Source: Hyphomicrobiales bacterium | Lineage (GTDB): Bacteria; Pseudomonadota; Alphaproteobacteria; Rhizobiales; Beijerinckiaceae | Direction of reading: 5' to 3' | DNA: 64,000 nucleotides | Assembly (NCBI GenBank): GCA_027483895.1 | Contig: JAIXTP010000026.1 | Span: forward strand, 1 to 64,000 | Translations under genes and position numbers: made by a program | Notes under the pieces: generated by a model | What the model was told of the DNA's origin: nothing | Databases searched by the model: none | What the model saw: only the letters and a program-made list of their open reading frames with translations | Shown here: positions 36,598-45,957 of the stretch, in pieces | Layout: every line of letters starts with the position of its first letter | Numbering within the stretch: the first letter of the stretch is position 1

Positions 36598-36999
36598 TCA
36601 ATGCATGCTCTGCAGCGCGTTGCGGCAGGCCTCTTCGCACCGCTCGCAATGTTCCGCGCAGACCCTGCAATGCTCGTGCATGTCGGCGTGACGGCGGCAT
36701 TCTTCGCCGCAGGTCCGGCACGCGACGAGGCAGGCGTCCAGCATGCGGCGGATCAGTTCCTCGTCGGAGCCCGTCCTGCGGGCGGCGAGCGCCCCGGTCG
36801 CAAGGCAGACGTCGGCGCAGTCGTTGTTCAGTCGGATGCACTGCGTGAGTTCGCGCACCATGTCCTCGCCGAGACAGGCGTCCGCGCAGATATTGCAGGT
36901 CATGGCGCAGGCGTAACACTCGTCGATGCAGCGGACGAGCGCGTCGTCGACATTGCCCATCGCATGCGGATGGACGCGGATCATCTCGATGGCTTGCAC
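36598..36999 (-). CDS. Csp3-like cysteine-rich four-helix copper storage protein
   Basis: The 133-residue protein has 18 cysteines, spaced mostly as CxxxC/CxxC along four predicted helices (VRCIDECYACAMTCNICADAC; CIRLNNDCADVC; CLVACRTCGEEC; CRVCAEHCERCEEAC). This is the pattern of the DUF326/Csp family, whose members bind many Cu(I) ions in the core of a four-helix bundle. No Tat or Sec signal is present, which fits the cytosolic Csp3 branch. The initiation codon is GTG at 36999 with GGGAGG upstream; an ATG five codons later (36984) is an alternative. A 29-codon membrane-peptide ORF lies 89 bp upstream on the same strand. Confidence 0.88.
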   Translation of the reverse strand: MQAIEMIRVHPHAMGNVDDALVRCIDECYACAMTCNICADACLGEDMVRELTQCIRLNNDCADVCLATGALAARRTGSDEELIRRMLDACLVACRTCGEECRRHADMHEHCRVCAEHCERCEEACRNALQSMH

Positions 37000-37088
37000 G
37001 GCCTTGCCTCCCGGACAGCGTTGCGATGACCGTCAACGCCGCGGAAGGGGAAGGGTTGATCGATGATCCGGATAGAAATCCGGACCGA

Positions 37089-37178
37089 TCACTCGGTGCG
37101 AAGGACCAGGGAGAAGATCAGGACCATCGCCAGCAGATTGAGGACGATCCCGCCCGCCATCGTGAAATCGCCTTCCAC
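37089..37178 (-). CDS. Candidate 29-residue single-helix membrane peptide
   Basis: GTG at 37178 is preceded by AAGGGGAG with 8-nt spacing. The frame reads VEGDFTMAGGIVLNLL then AMVLIFSLVLRTE and stops at 37089; an internal ATG at 37160 would give 23 residues. Nearly the whole chain is a hydrophobic helix ending with charged RTE, like small subunits such as KdpF. It lies upstream of the Csp3-like gene on the same strand in an otherwise gene-free 309-bp stretch (37000-37308). Coding status is inferred from the ribosome-binding site and the hydrophobic pattern; I do not recognise the family. Confidence 0.45.
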   Translation of the reverse strand: MEGDFTMAGGIVLNLLAMVLIFSLVLRTE

Positions 37179-37308
37179 AGCCGTCACTCCCCTTCGTTGA
37201 CCCGACTGGAAGATAGCGCGGAAAGGCCGGGGTCAAGAGCGGGACGGCGGGAACCCGCGGCTTGCGCAGGCATTGTCAGCGTCCGCATCCGACGAAGGGA
37301 GGCGATGC

Positions 37309-37932
37309 ATGGCGATCAACTGGACCATCATGGTGCCGGGCCCGGAAGGCATTCCGGTTCCGACCTACGGAAATTACGGCGGCCCGCTCTATTCCGACGG
37401 GCATGTTCTGGCTTCGGAAAACGAGCGGGTCGACTATTCGTCGCCGCCCGTGGACACGTTGGACGGGCTCTTTCTCCTGCATGATCAGGCCTATGACGTC
37501 GCCGATCCGAATGTGCGGGCTGAGGCCGATCTGGCGCTCGCACGCTCGGTGGCAGCACTTCCCGACGAGACGACCTCGGCCCATGAGGATCTTTACGGCG
37601 GGGGCGCGGTGCTGTTCGGCCTCCTGCAGATGGCCGAGGTCAACGGCCGTCCGGATCTCGCGACCGGGGAGGAAGCCGCCTCGCTCGCGGTGCGCGCCCT
37701 CGAAATGATCGGGTCGGGGATAGCGGAGGCTTCGCCCGAGGACAGGGCCGCTTTCGAGGCCTATGCGGCCACTGCCGCGCCGTATGCGGAAGACGCCGCG
37801 GTCGACGGGCTTTCATCGGCATGGAGCGCGGCGGAGAATGCGTTCGGGACGGCTCTCGACGTGACCGCAGCGGCGTTGCCGGATATCCCGTCCGTCGATC
37901 CGGCGATCCCCGGACACTGGGATTTCCTTTGA
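37309..37932 (+). CDS. Cysteine-free phospholipase-A2-like hypothetical protein
   Basis: The 207-residue protein lacks a signal peptide. Residues 20-26 read YGNYGGP and residues 48-63 [17 protein letters not shown], echoing the calcium loop (YGxYCGxG) and the catalytic LDxCCxxHDxCY helix of secreted phospholipase A2, but with every cysteine replaced. The His-Asp dyad (H58, D59) and following Tyr-Asp are kept. The remaining ~140 residues are helical, Ala/Glu-rich and without recognised domains. GGGAGG precedes the ATG. It is a lone gene upstream of kdsA. Lipase activity is an inference; a non-enzymatic PLA2 fold is equally possible. Confidence 0.6.
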   Translation: MAINWTIMVPGPEGIPVPTYGNYGGPLYSDGHVLASENERVDYSSPPVDTLDGLFLLHDQAYDVADPNVRAEADLALARSVAALPDETTSAHEDLYGGGAVLFGLLQMAEVNGRPDLATGEEAASLAVRALEMIGSGIAEASPEDRAAFEAYAATAAPYAEDAAVDGLSSAWSAAENAFGTALDVTAAALPDIPSVDPAIPGHWDFL

Positions 37933-37987
37933 TCCGCCGCGCGCCGCGGGCGTGACAAGCGACGACGGGAGCGCGTATATCCGCGGG

Positions 37988-38821
37988 ATGACACGCGCTT
38001 CCGCCTCCGTTTCCGTCGCTTCCGTCACCTTCGCCAATGACGCACCCTTCGCCCTGATCGCGGGGCCTTGCGCCATGGAGAGCCGCGAACACGCGCTGTT
38101 CATGGCGGCGGCGCTGAAAGAGATCACGTCGGAACTCGGCATTCCCTTCGTGTTCAAGGCGTCCTTCGACAAGGCCAACCGCACGTCGGCGTCGGGGCGT
38201 CGCGGCATCGGGCTCGCCAAGGCGCTCGAGGTCTTCGCCGAGGTGAAGGCCGCCTACGGCCTGCCGGTGCTCACCGACATTCATGACGCTTCGCAGTGCC
38301 GGCCCGTGGCCGAAGTGGTCGACATTCTCCAGATCCCCGCCTTCCTCTGCCGGCAGACGGATCTTCTGATCGCGGCGGCCGAGACCGGGCGGGTGATCAA
38401 CGTCAAGAAAGGCCAGTTCCTCGCCCCTTGGGACATGAAGAACGTGGTCGACAAGGTGACCGGGGCGGGCAACCCCAACGTGCTCGTCACGGAGCGCGGG
38501 GCGAGCTTCGGCTACAACACGCTGGTCACCGATTTCCGCGGCCTGCCGATCATGGCCGAGCAGACGGGCGCGCCGGTGATCTTCGACGCGACGCATTCTG
38601 TGCAGCAGCCGGGCGGGCAGGGCGGATCTTCGGGCGGTCAGCGCGAATTCGTGCCGGTGCTCGCACGGGCTGCCGTAGCGGTGGGCGTCGCGGGTCTCTT
38701 CATCGAGACGCATGACGATCCGGCCAACGCTTTTTCGGACGGGCCGAACATGGTGCCGCTCGGCGAGATGAAGGCGATGCTGGCCCGGCTCAAGGCGTTC
38801 GACGCGGTCGCCAAGAACTGA
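37988..38821 (+). CDS. kdsA: 3-deoxy-8-phosphooctulonate (KDO-8-P) synthase
   Basis: This 277-residue enzyme condenses phosphoenolpyruvate with arabinose-5-phosphate for lipid A-core KDO. Motifs: [68 protein letters not shown] and [11 protein letters not shown]. The Cys in GPCAMES occupies the position that is Cys in metal-dependent KdsA and Asn in the E. coli metal-independent type, so a metal requirement is predicted. An upstream GTG (37952) gives 12 extra residues; the ATG at 37988 fits the family better. It is followed 7 bp later by the YitT-like gene. Confidence 0.95.
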   Translation: MTRASASVSVASVTFANDAPFALIAGPCAMESREHALFMAAALKEITSELGIPFVFKASFDKANRTSASGRRGIGLAKALEVFAEVKAAYGLPVLTDIHDASQCRPVAEVVDILQIPAFLCRQTDLLIAAAETGRVINVKKGQFLAPWDMKNVVDKVTGAGNPNVLVTERGASFGYNTLVTDFRGLPIMAEQTGAPVIFDATHSVQQPGGQGGSSGGQREFVPVLARAAVAVGVAGLFIETHDDPANAFSDGPNMVPLGEMKAMLARLKAFDAVAKN

Positions 38822-38828
38822 CGCAGGC

Positions 38829-39440
38829 ATGGCCGATCCGGACGTCATCGTCCACAAGCCGCATGAGGACGTCGCCGCCGTCCTGACCGGAACGCTCGTC
38901 TTCGCGCTCGGCGTGACGCTCATGTCCGCGGCGCAGCTCGTCACGGGCGGCACGGCGGGGCTGTCGCTGCTGCTGCAATATGCGACGGGCGCAGGGTTCG
39001 GGCCGATCTTCTTTCTTGTCAATCTGCCCTTTTACGCGCTCTCGCTCATGCGGCTGGGCCGGAAGATGACGGTGCGCACCGTGATCGCCGTCGCGCTCGT
39101 CTCGCTGCTCGTCGAGGGCACGCGCTCCTGGATCGTCGTGGAGCGGATCGAGCCGGTCTATGCCGCCGTGATCGGCGGCGCCTTGATGGGGATCGGGCTC
39201 CTGATCCTGTTCCGCCACCGCACGAGCCTCGGCGGCATCAACATTCTCGCGATCTACGCGCAGGAACGGCACGGATTGCGGGCGGGATACGTGCAGCTCG
39301 CGCTCGACGGGCTGATCGTCGGCGCGTCGCTTTTCGTGGTGCCGGCGGAGAAGGTCGCGGTCTCGCTTCTCGCCTCGCTCGCGGTCAATCTCGTGCTCGC
39401 GACCAATCACCGGCCGGGGCGCTATCTCGGCGTCAGCTGA
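38829..39440 (+). CDS. YitT-family membrane protein (DUF161)
   Basis: This 203-residue protein has five to six helices. It begins with a short soluble segment and then TGTLVFALGVTLMSAAQLVTGGTAGLSLLLQY, the family hallmark with the TGG[TI]AG motif, repeated later as LFRHRTSLGGINILAIYAQ. The family's role is unknown, presumably transport. It is co-directional with kdsA with a 7-bp gap, likely the same transcript, and convergent with queF (12 bp). Confidence 0.88.
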   Translation: MADPDVIVHKPHEDVAAVLTGTLVFALGVTLMSAAQLVTGGTAGLSLLLQYATGAGFGPIFFLVNLPFYALSLMRLGRKMTVRTVIAVALVSLLVEGTRSWIVVERIEPVYAAVIGGALMGIGLLILFRHRTSLGGINILAIYAQERHGLRAGYVQLALDGLIVGASLFVVPAEKVAVSLLASLAVNLVLATNHRPGRYLGVS

Positions 39441-39452
39441 GGTCGCGCGCGA

Positions 39453-39902
39453 TCAGCGTCCGCGATAGGGGGCGACGCCCTGATCCGGCACCCAGACGCC
39501 TTCGGGCGGCGTGCCCGTCTGCCAGAACACGTCGATCGGAATGCCGCCGCGCGGATACCAGTAGCCGCCGATGCGGAACCAGACGGGATCGAGCAGCTCC
39601 ACGAGCCGCTTGCCGATGCCCACCGTGCAATCCTCGTGAAAGGCGCCGTGGTTGCGGAAGGAGCCGAGGAAGAGCTTGAGCGACTTCGACTCGACGAGCC
39701 AATCGCGCGGCACGTAGTCGATCACCAGAATGCCGAAATCCGGCTGGCCGGTGACGGGGCAGATCGAGGTGAATTCCGGCGCCGTGAAGCGGGCGAGATA
39801 ATGCGTGCCCGCATGCGGGTTCGGGACGCGGTCCAGCACGGCCTCTTCGGGAGAGGCGGGGAGGGCGCTCGCCTTGCCGAGCTGAAGGGTCTCGATGGCC
39901 AT
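39453..39902 (-). CDS. queF: NADPH-dependent 7-cyano-7-deazaguanine (preQ0) reductase
   Basis: This 149-residue short-form QueF reduces preQ0 to preQ1 in queuosine synthesis. The catalytic Cys is in [14 protein letters not shown], the NADPH motif is [22 protein letters not shown], and the substrate Glu/His are in the same block. The ATG at 39902 is chosen; a longer frame to 40040 is spurious. It is divergent from enolase across 155 bp, where I could not recognise a preQ1 riboswitch. Confidence 0.94.
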   Translation of the reverse strand: MAIETLQLGKASALPASPEEAVLDRVPNPHAGTHYLARFTAPEFTSICPVTGQPDFGILVIDYVPRDWLVESKSLKLFLGSFRNHGAFHEDCTVGIGKRLVELLDPVWFRIGGYWYPRGGIPIDVFWQTGTPPEGVWVPDQGVAPYRGR

Positions 39903-40042
39903 TTGCGGGTTCGTCTCCGAGGAAAGTCGGGGCTCATATAGCAGGGCATGACGGCGTTTGAAGCCCGCCGCTGGTGCCGGATGCCCCTTTCTGCGGCTTG
40001 CGCGCGGGGCCCGAACGGGTAAAAGCCCCGTCGACGCCATAA

Positions 40043-41341
<1,299 letters not shown>

Positions 41342-41367
41342 ACGGACCGACGGGTCCGAGAGATCGA

Positions 41368-41403
41368 GGGGCGGCGGGCTCGGGCTCGCCGCCCCTTTTC
41401 TTT
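41368..41403 (+). terminator. Rho-independent terminator after eno
   Basis: Stem GGGGCGGCG (41368-41376) pairs with CGCCGCCCC (41387-41395) around a 10-nt loop and is followed by TTTTCTTT. It sits 26 bp past the eno stop codon. Confidence 0.92.
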
Positions 41404-41440
41404 ACGCTTCATCAACCCTGTCGAGGGCAGTGTCCCCGAC

Positions 41441-41758
41441 ATGGTCGTCAAGCGTCGCCTCGTCCGATTCCTCGTCCCTCTCGCCTTCTACGTGGCGGCG
41501 GGCGGGCTTTCCGCTTATTTCATCCATCACGCCCATAGCGGAAACCGCGGGATGGAGACCAAGGAAGCCCTGACCGAACAGGCGGGCGTCCTCGAAAAGG
41601 AGCTCGCGACGCTGAAGGCCGAGCGCGTCGAATGGGAGCGCCGCGTGGCGCTGTTCCGCGCCGAGCATATCGATCAGGATCTTCTCGAAGAACGCGCCCG
41701 CACGGTGCTCGGCCGCGTTCATCGCAACGACGTCGTCGTGATGGGCGAGGGGCGCTGA
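41441..41758 (+). CDS. ftsB: FtsB/DivIC-family septum formation initiator
   Basis: The 105-residue single-pass protein has a cytoplasmic basic tail (MVVKRRLVR), one membrane helix (FLVPLAFYVAAGGLSAYFI), a periplasmic coiled coil (ALTEQAGVLEKELATLKAERVEWERRVALF) and the C-terminal IDQDLLEERARTVLGRVHRNDVVV region typical of FtsB. It bridges divisome proteins with FtsL and FtsQ. Position between eno and pdhA is conserved in alphaproteobacteria. Confidence 0.9.
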   Translation: MVVKRRLVRFLVPLAFYVAAGGLSAYFIHHAHSGNRGMETKEALTEQAGVLEKELATLKAERVEWERRVALFRAEHIDQDLLEERARTVLGRVHRNDVVVMGEGR

Positions 41759-41805
41759 AGCGGGGTTTTCAGGTGCATGACGTTACGTTTGCAACCTGTG
41801 CGCGA

Positions 41806-41822
41806 ATGCTGCATCGCAGCAT
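41806..41822 (+). promoter_or_regulatory. Inverted repeat upstream of pdhA (candidate operator)
   Basis: Perfect inverted repeat ATGCTGC-ATC-GCAGCAT. Its core CTGC-N3-GCAG matches the TGC-rich motif I recall for PhaR of Paracoccus. It lies in a 220-bp spacer (41759-41978), 157 bp upstream of pdhA, followed by an AT-rich stretch at 41823-41895 that may hold the promoter. The regulator assignment is inference. Confidence 0.4.
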
Positions 41823-41978
41823 ATGAACCGAAAGTAAGTTCATTCTAAAAAGATCTGGTTTATCAGACATTTGCGTTCGACAAAAAAAGCGTTCTACGCC
41901 TTTCCGCCCTCTCGCCGGCTGCAACCAACTCGGCTAATCTCCGACTAGACGAAGGTCGAATGTTTCGGGGAGGGCCGC

Positions 41979-43022
41979 ATGGCTGTTGCCGCGCGCAAGG
42001 GGGCGTCCGCATCGAAGGGTGCAGCCGCGAAGACGACGGGACGAAAAGGGGCCGCAGCGGCCTCCTTCACGCGCGACGAGGATCTTCTCGCCTATCGCGA
42101 GATGCTTCTGATCCGCCGCTTCGAGGAGAAGGCGGGTCAGATGTACGGCATGGGCCTCATCGGCGGCTTCTGTCATCTCTATATCGGGCAGGAAGCGGTC
42201 GTCGTCGGCATGCAGATGGCGACGAAGGACGGCGATCAGGTCATCACCGGCTACCGTGATCACGGCCATATGCTGGCCTGCGGCATGGACTCCAAGGGCG
42301 TCATGGCCGAGCTGACCGGCCGCCGCGGAGGTCTTTCGCGCGGCAAGGGCGGCTCGATGCACATGTTCAGCGTCGAGAAGCACTTCTACGGCGGTCACGG
42401 CATCGTCGGCGCGCAGGTCTCGCTCGGCACCGGTCTCGCCTTCGCGAATCACTATCGCGGCAACGACAACGTGTCCCTGACCTATTTCGGCGACGGTGCG
42501 GCCAATCAGGGGCAGGTCTACGAGAGCTTCAACATGGCGGAGCTGTGGAAGCTCCCCGTGATCTACATCATCGAGAACAACCGCTACGCCATGGGCACCG
42601 CCGTGTCGCGGGCGTCCGCGCAGACCGATTTCTCGAAGCGCGGCGTGTCCTTCAACATTCCGGGCGAGCAGGTCGACGGCATGGACGTGCGTGCCGTGAA
42701 GGCCGCGGGCGAGCGCGCGATCGCCTGGTGCCGGTCGGGCAAGGGTCCCTACATCCTCGAAATGCAGACCTATCGCTATCGCGGGCATTCGATGTCCGAC
42801 CCGGCGAAGTACCGGTCGAAGGACGAGGTCCAGAAGATGCGCGAGGAGCGGGACCCCATCGAGCAGGTCCGCCGCCGCCTCGTCGAGGAATGGAAGGTGG
42901 GCGACGACGAGCTGAAGGCGATCGACGCCAAGGTGCGCGAGATCGTGAACGGCGCGGCCGAATTCGCCACCAACGATCCCGAGCCGGATCCGTCCGAGCT
43001 CTGGACCGACATTCTTCGCTGA
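41979..43022 (+). CDS. pdhA: Pyruvate dehydrogenase E1 component, alpha subunit
   Basis: This 347-residue thiamine-diphosphate subunit carries the TPP motif [31 protein letters not shown] and the phosphorylation-loop-like [15 protein letters not shown]. The first ~30 residues are a Lys/Ala-rich extension. GGGGAGGG precedes the ATG. It is the first gene of the pdhA-pdhB-pdhC-lpdA cluster that converts pyruvate to acetyl-CoA; the promoter should be in the AT-rich 41823-41960 region. Confidence 0.96.
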   Translation: MAVAARKGASASKGAAAKTTGRKGAAAASFTRDEDLLAYREMLLIRRFEEKAGQMYGMGLIGGFCHLYIGQEAVVVGMQMATKDGDQVITGYRDHGHMLACGMDSKGVMAELTGRRGGLSRGKGGSMHMFSVEKHFYGGHGIVGAQVSLGTGLAFANHYRGNDNVSLTYFGDGAANQGQVYESFNMAELWKLPVIYIIENNRYAMGTAVSRASAQTDFSKRGVSFNIPGEQVDGMDVRAVKAAGERAIAWCRSGKGPYILEMQTYRYRGHSMSDPAKYRSKDEVQKMREERDPIEQVRRRLVEEWKVGDDELKAIDAKVREIVNGAAEFATNDPEPDPSELWTDILR

Positions 43023-43089
43023 TTTTCCTTCATCGCAGGCCCCCGCGACCGGGAAGCGGGCGGGGCGTCCTCCACGGAGTTCGAACGCG

Positions 43090-44490
43090 ATGCCCATCGA
43101 TGTTCTGATGCCCGCCCTCTCTCCGACGATGGAGAAGGGCAATCTCGCGAAATGGCTCAAGGCCGAAGGCGACCGGATCAAGCCGGGCGACGTCATCGCC
43201 GAGATCGAGACCGACAAGGCGACCATGGAGGTCGAGGCGGTGGACGAGGGCGTCCTCGCCAAGATCCTCGTACCCGCAGGGACCGCCGACGTTTCCGTGA
43301 ATGCCCGGATCGCGGTGATCGCGTCCGACGGCGAGGACGCCTCGTCGGTGTCGACCGCGGGCGGCGCAAGCCTGCCGGGCGCGGCGGACGCGTCGGCTGC
43401 GGCGGCGTCTCCCAAGGCCGAGCCCGCTCCGGTCTCCGCGCCGCAGACTCAGCAGGCCCTTGCGGCTGCCGCCTATGACGCTTCCTCGGAAGTGCCTGCG
43501 GGCGCCGAAATGGTCGTGATGACCATGCGCGAAGCGCTGCGCGACGCGATGGCCGAGGAGATGCGCCGCGACGGCGACGTCTTCGTGATGGGCGAGGAAG
43601 TCGCGGAGTATCAGGGCGCCTACAAGGTGACCCAAGGTCTCCTGCAGGAATTCGGCCCGAAGCGCGTGATCGACACGCCGATCACGGAGCACGGTTTCGC
43701 GGGCGTGGGCGTCGGTGCGGCGCTTGCGGGCCTGAAGCCGGTCGTCGAGTTCATGACCTTCAACTTCGCCATGCAGGCGATCGACCAGATCATCAATTCG
43801 GCCGCCAAGACGCTCTATATGTCGGGCGGCCAGATGGGCTGCTCCATCGTGTTCCGCGGCCCGAACGGCGCCGCCGCGCGCGTCGCGGCGCAGCACAGCC
43901 AGGATTATTCGGCCTGGTATTCGCAGATCCCGGGTCTGCTCGTCATCGCCCCGTCCAACGCGGCCGATGCGAAGGGTCTGCTCAAGGCCGCGATCCGCAA
44001 TCCGAACCCGGTCGTCTTCCTCGAAAACGAGATCCTGTACGGCCAGTCCGCCCCGGTGCCGAAGCATGACGATTTCGTGCTTCCGATCGGCAAGGCGCGC
44101 ATCGCGCGTCCGGGCAAGGACGTGACGATCGTGTCCTTCTCGATCGGCATGACCTATGCGCTCAAGGCGGCCGAGGAACTCGCGAAGGACGGAGTCGACG
44201 CGGAGGTCATCGACCTGCGCACGATCCGCCCGATGGACATCGAGACGGTGGTGGCTTCGGTGCAGAAGACCGGCCGTTGCGTGACCGTCGAGGAAGGCTG
44301 GCCTCAGTCCGGCGTCGGTTCCGAGATCTCCGCGCAGATCATGGAGCGCGCTTTCGACTGGCTGGATGCGCCCGTCGTTCGCGTGACCGGCAAGGACGTG
44401 CCCATGCCGTATGCCGCCAATCTGGAAAAGCTCGCACTTCCCAGCGTCGCCGAAGTGGTCCAAGCGGTCCGCTCCGTCACCTACCGTTGA
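43090..44490 (+). CDS. pdhB: Pyruvate dehydrogenase E1 beta subunit with N-terminal lipoyl domain
   Basis: The 466-residue protein has residues 1-80 as a lipoyl domain (lipoyl-lysine K43 in [15 protein letters not shown]), an Ala/Pro-rich linker to about 130, and then the transketolase-like E1 beta domain ([22 protein letters not shown]... [17 protein letters not shown]...). Lipoylated E1 beta is a known peculiarity of alphaproteobacterial complexes. The lipoyl domain is nearly identical to that of the E2 subunit encoded next. It begins 67 bp after pdhA. Confidence 0.96.
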   Translation: MPIDVLMPALSPTMEKGNLAKWLKAEGDRIKPGDVIAEIETDKATMEVEAVDEGVLAKILVPAGTADVSVNARIAVIASDGEDASSVSTAGGASLPGAADASAAAASPKAEPAPVSAPQTQQALAAAAYDASSEVPAGAEMVVMTMREALRDAMAEEMRRDGDVFVMGEEVAEYQGAYKVTQGLLQEFGPKRVIDTPITEHGFAGVGVGAALAGLKPVVEFMTFNFAMQAIDQIINSAAKTLYMSGGQMGCSIVFRGPNGAAARVAAQHSQDYSAWYSQIPGLLVIAPSNAADAKGLLKAAIRNPNPVVFLENEILYGQSAPVPKHDDFVLPIGKARIARPGKDVTIVSFSIGMTYALKAAEELAKDGVDAEVIDLRTIRPMDIETVVASVQKTGRCVTVEEGWPQSGVGSEISAQIMERAFDWLDAPVVRVTGKDVPMPYAANLEKLALPSVAEVVQAVRSVTYR

Positions 44491-44504
44491 GTCGGGGAAA
44501 AACG

Positions 44505-45851
44505 ATGCCCGTGAACGTTCTGATGCCCGCCCTTTCTCCCACCATGGAGAAGGGCAATCTCGCCAAGTGGCTGAAGAAGGAAGGCGACCCGATCAAGTCC
44601 GGCGACGTCATCGCCGAGATCGAGACGGACAAGGCCACCATGGAGGTCGAGGCGGTCGACGAGGGCATCCTCGCCAAGATCGTCGTGCCCGCCGGAACGG
44701 CCGACGTGCCCGTCAACGAATTGATCGCGGTGATCGCCTCCGAAGGCGAGGACGCGAAAGCGCTCGGCGCTGCAAAGCCTATTGCCGCTCCGGCTGCGGC
44801 ACCCGCTCCGGCGGCTTCGGCTCCGGCTCCGGCTCCCGCCTCGGCGGCTCCGGCCGCCCCCGCGCCCGCGCCCGCCGCTGCCCCGTCGCAGGCCGCTTCC
44901 GGCTCCCGCGTCTTCGCTTCTCCGCTCGCCAAGCGCATCGCGAAGGATGCCGGCATCGATCTCGGTTCGGTCAGCGGCACCGGTCCGCACGGCCGCATCG
45001 TCGAGAAGGACGTCCGCGCCGCGATGGCGGGCGGCACGGCCAAGGCCGCTCCGTCGTCCGCCGCGGCGCCTGCGGCTGCCGCGTCCGCTCCCGCCCCGGC
45101 GCTTGCTTCGGGCATGGGCGACGATGCCGTGCGCAGGCTCTACGAGCCCGGCAGCTATGAGGAAGTGCCGCACGACTCGATGCGCAAGACGATCGCGCGT
45201 CGCCTCACCGAGTCGAAGCAGACGGTTCCGCATTTCTACCTGTCGGTGGATTGCGATCTCGACGCGCTTCTGAAGTTGCGCGAGCAGATCAATGCGGCGG
45301 CGCCCCTCGTCGACGGCAAGCCCGCCTACAAGGTCTCGGTCAACGACTTCGTGATCAAGGCGCTCGCCATGGCGCTGATGCGCGTTCCGGACGCGAACGT
45401 GTCCTGGACGGACTCGGCGATGCTTCGTCACAAGCATGCCGATGTCGGCGTCGCGGTTTCGATCCCGGGCGGACTCATCACCCCGGTCGTCCGCAAGGCC
45501 GAGCAGAAGACGTTGTCCGTCATTTCGAACGAGATGAAGGACTACGCGGCCCGCGCGAAGGCCCGCAAGCTGAAGCCCGAGGAGTATCAGGGCGGCTCCA
45601 CGGCCGTCTCGAACCTCGGCATGTTCGGCATCAAGGATTTTTCGGCGGTGATCAATCCGCCGCATGCGACGATCCTCGCCGTCGGCGCGGGCGAACAGCG
45701 CCCCGTCGTGAAGAACGGCGCGCTCGCGATCGCCACCGTGATGACTGTGACGCTCTCGACCGACCACCGCGCGGTGGACGGCGCGCTCGGCGCCGAACTG
45801 ATCTCGGCCTTCAAGCAGCTCATCGAAAACCCGATGGGCATGCTGGTCTGA
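44505..45851 (+). CDS. pdhC: Dihydrolipoamide acetyltransferase (pyruvate dehydrogenase E2)
   Basis: The 448-residue protein has a lipoyl domain (1-80, K43 in [12 protein letters not shown]), a long Ala/Pro hinge, a peripheral subunit-binding domain (VFASPLAKRIAKDAGIDLGSVSGTGPHGRIVEKDV), a second hinge and the acyltransferase domain ending in the catalytic STDHRAVDGALGA (His and Asp). The start at 44505 with GGGGAAA upstream is used; the frame is open further 5' over pdhB but that is spurious. It lies 14 bp after pdhB. Confidence 0.97.
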   Translation: MPVNVLMPALSPTMEKGNLAKWLKKEGDPIKSGDVIAEIETDKATMEVEAVDEGILAKIVVPAGTADVPVNELIAVIASEGEDAKALGAAKPIAAPAAAPAPAASAPAPAPASAAPAAPAPAPAAAPSQAASGSRVFASPLAKRIAKDAGIDLGSVSGTGPHGRIVEKDVRAAMAGGTAKAAPSSAAAPAAAASAPAPALASGMGDDAVRRLYEPGSYEEVPHDSMRKTIARRLTESKQTVPHFYLSVDCDLDALLKLREQINAAAPLVDGKPAYKVSVNDFVIKALAMALMRVPDANVSWTDSAMLRHKHADVGVAVSIPGGLITPVVRKAEQKTLSVISNEMKDYAARAKARKLKPEEYQGGSTAVSNLGMFGIKDFSAVINPPHATILAVGAGEQRPVVKNGALAIATVMTVTLSTDHRAVDGALGAELISAFKQLIENPMGMLV

Positions 45852-45866
45852 GGGTCGCATTTCGTC

Positions 45867-45900
45867 TCGGCCGGGCGGGTCCCGGCCGATCATTTCTTCG
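45867..45900 (+). terminator. Hairpin between pdhC and lpdA (weak terminator or attenuator)
   Basis: Stem TCGGCCGGG pairs with CCCGGCCGA (45867-45875 and 45881-45889) around a 5-nt loop and is followed by TCATTTCTTC. The U-run is interrupted, so partial termination that lowers lpdA expression is plausible rather than complete stop. A second GC-rich palindrome (around 45926-45942) follows. Confidence 0.4.
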
Positions 45901-45957
45901 AAGGCCCGCATCCGTTTCGCGGATCCCGGGCCGGGCCCGGGCATCACGGGGGGATTC

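Noticed and set aside
37026-37484. 152-codon plus-strand frame overlapping the tiny membrane-peptide ORF and the PLA2-like gene
   Set aside because: It lacks a ribosome-binding site, has shadow-like composition and overlaps the better supported gene at 37309.
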